Both the position numbers and the translations under genes were made by a program. A DNA stretch of 64,000 nucleotides from Marinobacter sp. (GTDB lineage: Bacteria > Pseudomonadota > Gammaproteobacteria > Pseudomonadales > Oleiphilaceae): NCBI GenBank assembly GCA_014359475.1, contig JACIZI010000008.1, positions 1 through 64,000 of the forward strand, read 5' to 3'. Below the pieces are notes generated by a model. The model did not search any database and was not told where the DNA came from. It worked only from the letters and a program-made list of their open reading frames with translations. This document shows, in pieces, positions 58,418 to 64,000 of the stretch (the first letter of the stretch is position 1; each line of letters starts with the position of its first letter).

Positions 58418-59515
58418 TTACAGGAGTTGCTGGTAGGCATGAAGTGTACTGCCAGCGATGGCCTGCCAGGAAAACTCCTCAATGGCACGTTGACGGCTCC
58501 GTGCCCCCATGCGCGCGCGCAGGCTCGGTTCGGCTACCAGTGTCTGGATGGCCTGGGCAAGCTGGTTCGGGCACCTGGGTTCGACCAGCAGGCCGTTGTC
58601 GTCGTGGTGCAGGATCGCGGGAATTCCGCCGACACGGGTTCCCACCAGGGGCAGGCCGCAAGCCATGGCCTCAAGACCTGCAATGCTCGTGGCTTCCATC
58701 AGGGAGGGCAGCACGGAAAGGTTGCTGGCCCGATAGAGGTCGGGCATGTCGCTGTTGGCAACGCCTCCAAGCATGTGAAGCTGTTCCTGCTTGCCCGCAT
58801 CCCGGATGATTTGCTCGAAGGCTTGGCGCTCACTGCCATCACCCGCGACGACCAGGTGAAGCCCGGGGTGGTCGAGTTGCGCAATCGCGCGCGCGAGGTA
58901 GAGCACGCCGTTTTTTTCATGCAGTCGGCGGGCCAGGGTAACCACGACCGCGTCATCGGGAATGCCGAGTCGTGTGCGCAGTCGTGATTCACCCGGTGAG
59001 AATTTTTCGATATCTACGCCATTGGGAATGAATGTCACCGGGTTGGTGTATCCGCAACGGCGCGTGGCCTCGGCAAGCTGTTCACTGGGGGCCAGAACCA
59101 AGTCGGCAACCCGAAGCTGGGTAGCCATTTTGTCGAGCACTTTCCGGCCCTGATCAACTCTTTTCAGAAAGGAGGAGGTGTGATTGGTAAACACGACAGG
59201 AATGTTCAGGTCCGCACAGGCCTTCAATGGCCTCATCCCATGGACGTGGAGGATATCGACCGGTGACTGACGATGAATTTTTTGTATGTGGCCCCTGAGC
59301 TGCCAGTCAAAGAGCCAGTGGCTGTTGGCCAAATGGACTCGGTGAACGAGTATTCCGTCCAGGCTATCTTCCCGCTTCGTGCGCTTGTCTTTCCAGCGGG
59401 TAATTGCGTGGACTTCATGCCCCAGTTGAGCGAGGGCTCTGCCCAGCTCATGTACGTGGGTTTGTACGCCCCCGATACTGGGAGGAAATTCATTTGTCAG
59501 CATGACGATTTTCAT
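58418..59515 (-). CDS. GT4-family glycosyltransferase
   Basis: A 365-residue glycosyltransferase of the GT-B fold. N-terminal motif MLTNEFPPSIGGVQTHVHEL is the nucleotide-sugar domain entry; the C-terminal domain has ARRLHEKNGVLYLARAI and the E-x7-E motif in LMEATSIAGLEAMACGLPLVG. Start ATG at 59515. It lies between the epimerase and the ligase. The sugar donor is unknown, possibly ManNAc or GlcNAc given the neighbour. Confidence 0.88.
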   Translation of the reverse strand: MKIVMLTNEFPPSIGGVQTHVHELGRALAQLGHEVHAITRWKDKRTKREDSLDGILVHRVHLANSHWLFDWQLRGHIQKIHRQSPVDILHVHGMRPLKACADLNIPVVFTNHTSSFLKRVDQGRKVLDKMATQLRVADLVLAPSEQLAEATRRCGYTNPVTFIPNGVDIEKFSPGESRLRTRLGIPDDAVVVTLARRLHEKNGVLYLARAIAQLDHPGLHLVVAGDGSERQAFEQIIRDAGKQEQLHMLGGVANSDMPDLYRASNLSVLPSLMEATSIAGLEAMACGLPLVGTRVGGIPAILHHDDNGLLVEPRCPNQLAQAIQTLVAEPSLRARMGARSRQRAIEEFSWQAIAGSTLHAYQQLL

Positions 59516-59524
59516 AGAGGCCTT

Positions 59525-60658
59525 TCATGGTTGCGGTGACAATGATACGAGGTGAGAGACGATACGTTCCGCAGCTTGTCCGTCTCCGTAAGGGTTATGG
59601 GCAAGGGACATCTGCTCGTAGGCTTCGGTATCGAGCATCAGGCGCTCGATTTCGCCCACGATTAGTGTGGCATTCGTGCCGACCAGTTTTGCGGTTCCGG
59701 CCTCTACCGCCTCCGGGCGCTCGGTGGTCTCCCGCATGACCAGAACCGGCTTGCCCAGTGACGGTGCCTCTTCCTGAATACCTCCGGAGTCGGTCAGGAC
59801 CAGGCTGGCCTCCTGCATCAAATAGACGAAAGGCAGGTAATCCAGTGGTTCGATCAGGTGCACATTGGCCAGCCCGGAGAGCCAGTCGTGCACAGGTTGC
59901 CGGACGTTGGGGTTGAGGTGCACCGGGTATACAATCGCCAGGTCCGGGTGGCGTGTCGCCAATTCCCGCAAGGCCTGGCATATGCTCTGAAAACCGGCAC
60001 CGAAGTTCTCGCGGCGGTGCCCGGTCACCAATAGCAGGTGGCGATGGGGCGGGACGTGATCTATGCCGGTGGCTTCGCGGCATGTACGCCGCAATGCGTC
60101 CTGCCGGTTGAGCGTGTCCACCGTCTGAAGCAGGGCATCGATCACCGTATTGCCGGTGACGAGAATGGTTTCCGGAGAGACACCTTCCCGGGCAAGGTTT
60201 TCCGCTGCCTTGGGGGTCGGGGCGAAATGCAGGTTGGCCAGGGTGCCCACGATTCGCCGGTTCATTTCTTCGGGCCAAGGAGCGTAGATGTTGCCGGTAC
60301 GCAGTCCGGCTTCCACATGGAACACGGGAATCTGCTGATAGTAGGCTGCCAGGCTGGCGGCCATCGTTGTGGTGGTGTCGCCATGGACACCCACCCAGTC
60401 CGGACGTTCCTGGGTGAGAACCTCCCTCAGGCCCACCAGCACACCCGACGTGATATCCGTGAGATCCTGGTTTTGCTTCATCAGGTTCAGGTCATGGTCC
60501 ACCGGGATCTCGAACAGTGCGAGGACCTGGTCGAGCATCTGACGGTGCTGTGCCGTGATGCATACGCGCACCTCGCAATCCGTGTTCCGCAGGCGATTAA
60601 ACACGGGGGCCATTTTGATGGCTTCCGGGCGGGTACCGAAAACGAGCATTATTTTCAT
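59525..60658 (-). CDS. wecB: UDP-N-acetylglucosamine 2-epimerase
   Basis: A 377-residue non-hydrolysing epimerase that interconverts UDP-GlcNAc and UDP-ManNAc. Typical segments are VFGTRPEAIKMAPVF, GVHGDTTTTMAASLAAYYQQ, HVEAGLRTGNIYAPWPEEMN, NVHLIEPLDYLPFV and LTDSGGIQEEAPSLGKPVLV. No wecC-like dehydrogenase is in view, so the product may be UDP-ManNAc itself. Confidence 0.95.
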   Translation of the reverse strand: MKIMLVFGTRPEAIKMAPVFNRLRNTDCEVRVCITAQHRQMLDQVLALFEIPVDHDLNLMKQNQDLTDITSGVLVGLREVLTQERPDWVGVHGDTTTTMAASLAAYYQQIPVFHVEAGLRTGNIYAPWPEEMNRRIVGTLANLHFAPTPKAAENLAREGVSPETILVTGNTVIDALLQTVDTLNRQDALRRTCREATGIDHVPPHRHLLLVTGHRRENFGAGFQSICQALRELATRHPDLAIVYPVHLNPNVRQPVHDWLSGLANVHLIEPLDYLPFVYLMQEASLVLTDSGGIQEEAPSLGKPVLVMRETTERPEAVEAGTAKLVGTNATLIVGEIERLMLDTEAYEQMSLAHNPYGDGQAAERIVSHLVSLSPQP

Positions 60659-60716
60659 AGGTGCTGTTTTGCCCTCTGAAAGGATGGTCCTTGTTATGCC
60701 GGCTGGCGATATTCTT

Positions 60717-61769
60717 TTATGGTCGGCGAATGGTCTGATACAGGTCCAGATACTGTTGCACGATTACCGATTGGCTGTATTTTGCCTGATAGAGCCTCCG
60801 TGCGTTAGTGACCAGGGCATGGGCCTGGTCGGGGTTTTCGAGCAGACTCCGGATGGCTTGCGCCAGGGCCTCCGGCTCATCCACCGGAGTGAGGATGCCA
60901 GTCTCACCGGAATCAATCAGCTCCCCCGGTCCCTGGGAATCGGTGGCAATGATCGGGCACTCGTGGGCCCAGCTCTCCATGACGATGGAACCCAGCCCTT
61001 CGTGCCGGGACGGGCAGACAAACAGGTCCGCGGTACGCATCAGGCGTGTGACATCGTTACGCCAGCCGAGGAAGCGCACCCGGTCTTGCAGCCCCAGTTC
61101 GGCGCACTGGCGCCGGAGGGCCTGTTCTTCCGGGCCGCTGCCCGCCAGCCAGAGGGTGGCATCGGGTACCCCGGCCATGGCCTGGAGCAGGATATCGAAG
61201 CCTTTGTTCACATGCAGACGGCCGGCTGCCAGAAGCAGGGGCCGGTCGGCCGGGGTGTCGAAACTGGCCCGTGGCAAGGGTTCAACCGGGGTTTCATCGG
61301 CGAAGTTGGGGATGTGAAATACCCGGTCGGCGGGCATGCCGCCCTGGATGAGGTGGTCACAGATGCCGCGGGAAATGCCGACCCAGTAGTCGGCGTGCCG
61401 GTAGTATTTCAGGTTGTAATAGTGACCCAGGCGGCTGATCAGGGTGTAGTCACCCGGAGGTGTTGCAATGGAGGCCCGGTTCATCCAGGTCATGACAATA
61501 TCGGGATGGAACTGCCCAAGGGCTTTTTGGAATTGCATGCGGTCCAGCAGGTTGAGCTTCCCACCAAAGCGGAAACCGCGTGTGGGCACGCCGGCGGATT
61601 CCAGCGAATTTATTCGCTGCTGGTGGGCCCGGATGAAAGCCTGCTGATCCACTTTCCCACTGTTTTGAAGACCTTTGACCAACCGCACGAAAAAATTCTC
61701 GGCGCCTCCCCGTTCGGCCCCGGCCAGCACTTGGGCGATTCGGAGAGTGTTTTCATTTGGAGAGTTCAT
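60717..61769 (-). CDS. GT4-family glycosyltransferase
   Basis: A 350-residue GT-B enzyme. N-terminal AGAERGGAENFFVRLVKGL; C-terminal AAGRLHVNKGFDILLQAMA, WLAGSGPEEQALRRQ and CPSRHEGLGSIVMESWAH, which holds the E-x7-E pair. It resembles transferases acting on LPS core. Its ATG overlaps the stop of the YrbL-type kinase gene by 4 bases (ATGA), so it is translated with it. Confidence 0.88.
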   Translation of the reverse strand: MNSPNENTLRIAQVLAGAERGGAENFFVRLVKGLQNSGKVDQQAFIRAHQQRINSLESAGVPTRGFRFGGKLNLLDRMQFQKALGQFHPDIVMTWMNRASIATPPGDYTLISRLGHYYNLKYYRHADYWVGISRGICDHLIQGGMPADRVFHIPNFADETPVEPLPRASFDTPADRPLLLAAGRLHVNKGFDILLQAMAGVPDATLWLAGSGPEEQALRRQCAELGLQDRVRFLGWRNDVTRLMRTADLFVCPSRHEGLGSIVMESWAHECPIIATDSQGPGELIDSGETGILTPVDEPEALAQAIRSLLENPDQAHALVTNARRLYQAKYSQSVIVQQYLDLYQTIRRP

Positions 61770-62512
61770 GAAGCCCCGGGGCCTCCCTGTTTGCTGGAAT
61801 GGGCGTCGTGATCTGTTGTAGGTGATTCTGGGCGGCCGTCATGGATCAAAAGTCCATGGTAGCCGGGGAAGGTATCCTGCCCCCTTTGCCCCAGCAGGGT
61901 TTGTACCCGCTCGTGCAGGTTGGCGGTTTTGCGCGCCACTTTCTTTTTTCTTTGGGTCATGGGCAGCCAATGGAATGGAACCAGGCCGGCACTACCCAGT
62001 CCATCGATTACGACTAGCCTGTTAATTTTGCCAGGCTGGCTCTGCTGAACCACAATGTTGTGCAGCAAAAGATCCCGTGATGGGATAACTTCCTGCTTCC
62101 AAAAGCGACAGAGAGTATTTATGGCGGTTTGGCATTCTTCAGTTAGGCCGTGATCCCACAGATATTTTTTTAAAGTCTGAGAGATAGCTCCGTCGTGATC
62201 ACGAATCAGTTCCGAGACCAGTCCTTTGCCAAGATCGGTATCGACAAAGCCGAAACAGCGGTAAATGTGCTCAAAGGCCCTGGCGCCCACCCGTCCGGCG
62301 ATGGTGTTGATGACGTGCCACTCCTCGAGATTGTCATCAAAGCTCTTCAGTGGCCGCAGGTTTTTTGGAAAGCCTTTCGACCGCCGCAAATCCTCCAGGC
62401 TGAAGTCGGGGCGCCGGATCTTGATGCAGCGCTCCGGTGCTTCCGGGTGCACAAAACACAGTCGGTTCCCGCCCTGGGCAAAGGGCTTGTGGCCAGTCAG
62501 AACCAGGGTCAT
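61766..62512 (-). CDS. YrbL-family (PhoP-regulated) kinase-like protein
   Basis: A 248-residue protein of the YrbL-PhoP_reg family, with protein-kinase-like features: the opening FAQGGNRLCFVHPEAPERCI with Lys in CIKIRRPD, a catalytic-loop-like SRDLLLHNIVV, and VVIDGLG in place of the DFG motif. The C-terminus is charged and likely disordered. It overlaps both neighbours by 4 bases in a glycosyltransferase operon, so it may phosphorylate a core sugar like WaaP. The substrate is a guess. Confidence 0.8.
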   Translation of the reverse strand: MTLVLTGHKPFAQGGNRLCFVHPEAPERCIKIRRPDFSLEDLRRSKGFPKNLRPLKSFDDNLEEWHVINTIAGRVGARAFEHIYRCFGFVDTDLGKGLVSELIRDHDGAISQTLKKYLWDHGLTEECQTAINTLCRFWKQEVIPSRDLLLHNIVVQQSQPGKINRLVVIDGLGSAGLVPFHWLPMTQRKKKVARKTANLHERVQTLLGQRGQDTFPGYHGLLIHDGRPESPTTDHDAHSSKQGGPGAS

Positions 62513-63549
62513 TGCAAACTGCCATCCAGGTTAATGTCCCGGGCCCAGACATAGTCGTGTGAGAAGGGCTGCATCAGGGATGCTTCAACAATGTACTGGG
62601 CGTAAAGCCGGGAATTGATTTCGGCATGGAAGAATGCTCTGGCGCGGGAGGCCCAAAGCCGACGCTTGGTGTCGTCGTGATGGAATTCCCGGATTCTGGC
62701 CAGCAGGTCGTCGCGGTCGTTGAAGTAGACAATGCTTTCCGGTGGCAGGAGTTCGTCAAACCGTGGGCCGCTGTGGGTGAATTGCAGGATGCCGTTGCCG
62801 GCGAGCTGCGCCATGCGGGCCGAGGAATACCAGTAGTGACCTTCCTGACGATTCAGGTTGAGCCCCATGCGGGTCCGTGCCAGCGCCCGGTCGTAGTCCC
62901 GTCCCCACACAGGCGGGTCACCAAAGCTGCCGAAGGTTTTGAAGTTCAGCTCGTCGCCCAGCTCGTCCCTGAGCCATTTGACCAGTTCCAGGCGCTTGGT
63001 GAAGTTGGTGCTGTTGCTGCAGAACAGCAGGTCGATATCCAGGTCGGTGCGTTCGGCATTGTTCATGCACTCAATGGCCGGGTCCACGGGGTTGGGCATG
63101 TGGTACACCCGGGTGCCCAGGCCCTCGAAGATGTTCAGTTCCCGGCGCCCGGTGGAAACAAAGATGGCATCGACCACCGAGGCACGGTGCTTGATCCGTT
63201 CGACATTATCCGGCACAAACAGCGGGTCATTGTTGCAGTGGGCGATGGTGACCGCAGGGTGGCGATTTCGGATTTCCATCAGGGTTTCGTTGCTGATGAT
63301 ATCGCAGTGGCCCGCGATCACCAGGTCCGGCTCAACGGCTTCCACGGTTTCCAGCAGCCTGCGGTTGGCTTTGTTCCTGCCCAGATCGCGAATACCCAGC
63401 GGCGCCTCGAAGGCTGCTACATCCCGGTCACTGAAGACGGAGACATAGTGATCGTTTTTGATCAGGCCGTTGGTCAGCTTCTGGGCCCAGCTTACCCTGG
63501 TCTGGCCATAACGGCGCAGTTGCTGGTAGGCAATGTGAAGTACTCGCAT
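62509..63549 (-). CDS. CgeB-like glycosyltransferase
   Basis: 346 residues, GT-B type resembling the CgeB/Glyco_trans_1_2 proteins. N-terminal MRVLHIAYQQLRRYGQTRV, central VYHMPNPVDPAIECMNN, and the C-terminal MGLNLNRQEGHYWYSSARMA, with a later SARMAQLAGNGILQF segment typical of this group. Catalytic residues are not certain. It overlaps the kinase gene by 4 bases and is read in the same operon. ATG at 63549. Confidence 0.8.
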   Translation of the reverse strand: MRVLHIAYQQLRRYGQTRVSWAQKLTNGLIKNDHYVSVFSDRDVAAFEAPLGIRDLGRNKANRRLLETVEAVEPDLVIAGHCDIISNETLMEIRNRHPAVTIAHCNNDPLFVPDNVERIKHRASVVDAIFVSTGRRELNIFEGLGTRVYHMPNPVDPAIECMNNAERTDLDIDLLFCSNSTNFTKRLELVKWLRDELGDELNFKTFGSFGDPPVWGRDYDRALARTRMGLNLNRQEGHYWYSSARMAQLAGNGILQFTHSGPRFDELLPPESIVYFNDRDDLLARIREFHHDDTKRRLWASRARAFFHAEINSRLYAQYIVEASLMQPFSHDYVWARDINLDGSLQ

Positions 63550-63609
63550 GTCCGGCGGGTCTCTTGACTGACAAAACGCCTATCATACCAGTCAGTGCAG
63601 TCCGGGTCT

Positions 63610-64000
63610 TCAATTGCAGGCTAAAGCTCTGTGATAGACCTCAACCGTTGCCTGTACCTGGTGCTCCAGCTGGAATTCCGGATGAATGACAATCCGCGGA
63701 TGCTGGTTCAACTGCTCGCGCACCCTCGCTGCAAAAGCGGTCAGGTCATCCGGTGGTACCAGTCCTTGGGGAAAACAGGCGGACAGCGATTCCGCCGCCC
63801 CGCCACGGTCGAAAGCAACGACCGGCGTGCCCACGGCGAGGGCCTCGGTTAGGGTGCGGCCGAAAGGCTCGGGTTTGCTCGACATATGGCAGACCACATC
63901 GGCCAGGCGATAAAACTCTACGATGTCCGAGCGGTGGCCGGTGAAGGTGATATGCTGCTCAATGCCGAGCTTTCCGGCCTGTTTTTTCAGTTCGGCCAGG
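63610..64000 (-). CDS. GT4-family glycosyltransferase, cut by the right edge
   Basis: The C-terminal 130 residues are present, open to base 64000. They read LGIEQHITFTGHRSDIVEFY, then ADVVCHMSSKPEPFGRTLTE and GTPVVAFDRGGAAESL, the standard second domain of a GT4 transferase with the E-x7-E motif (EPFGRTLTEAL). The N-terminal domain lies outside the window. It ends 60 bases before the CgeB-like gene and is probably in the same operon. Confidence 0.85.
   Translation of the reverse strand, partial: LAELKKQAGKLGIEQHITFTGHRSDIVEFYRLADVVCHMSSKPEPFGRTLTEALAVGTPVVAFDRGGAAESLSACFPQGLVPPDDLTAFAARVREQLNQHPRIVIHPEFQLEHQVQATVEVYHRALACN

Noticed and set aside
60555..61811. 418-residue open frame antisense to a GT4 gene
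   Set aside because: Mirrors a well-supported glycosyltransferase and extends over a gene boundary.

Overview
The window looks like a chromosomal segment of a marine gammaproteobacterium, most likely Marinobacter or a close relative. This is inferred from gene content and order: rluE-nudJ-mnmA-hflD-purB, cspD/clpS-clpA/infA-bpt-aat-trxB, exbB-exbD-msbA-lpxK-ycaR-kdsB-PTP-murB, and guaB-guaA opposite xseA. No database was searched.

Region 1 (1 to about 11.4 kb) is accessory. It holds a diguanylate cyclase whose C-terminus appears cut by an insertion at the left edge, a parDE toxin-antitoxin pair, an SDR dehydrogenase, three small uncharacterised genes, and a 172-bp MITE-like element with 24-bp perfect inverted ends. 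Next come slyD, a small lipoprotein gene and a frameshifted helicase relic. After these lies an intact three-gene operon (SAM-methyltransferase-fold enzyme, cystathionine-beta-synthase-like PLP enzyme, EamA exporter) facing its own LysR regulator. The region ends in a decayed IS3-family transposase and the 3' end (domains V and VI) of a group II intron that has lost its reverse transcriptase.

Region 2 (11.4 to 56.7 kb) is core genome. It includes a hybrid histidine kinase, a LysR regulator, and a minus-strand operon rluE-nudJ-mnmA-hflD-purB-RoxA-GNAT. A bacterial N-degron cluster follows: the adaptor ClpS, the unfoldase ClpA and both aminoacyl-protein transferases (Bpt, Aat), with cspD, infA and trxB alongside. 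Next is an agmatine-to-putrescine operon (aguA-aguB) that also carries moxR, then PilZ, a lolC/E-lolD pair, a DUF2062 membrane protein and comEC. The envelope operon exbB-exbD-msbA-lpxK-ycaR-kdsB-PTP-murB uses many GTG or TTG starts and overlapping stop/start codons. proS, an Lrp-family regulator facing leuA, cspA, a prpE-type acyl-CoA synthetase, xseA, and guaB-guaA with a hairpin terminator between them complete the region.

Region 3 (56.7 to 64 kb) begins with a frameshifted HicA-like relic. It continues with a minus-strand surface-polysaccharide cluster: an O-antigen-ligase-like protein, three GT4 glycosyltransferases (one cut by the right edge), a UDP-GlcNAc 2-epimerase, a YrbL-type kinase and a CgeB-like glycosyltransferase. 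These genes probably build and modify LPS outer core or O-antigen.

The best candidates for something undescribed are the methyltransferase/PLP/exporter/LysR cassette (6.4 to 10.4 kb), the kinase inside the glycosyltransferase operon (61.8 to 62.5 kb) and the moxR gene attached to the agmatine operon. I found no CRISPR array, rRNA or tRNA.
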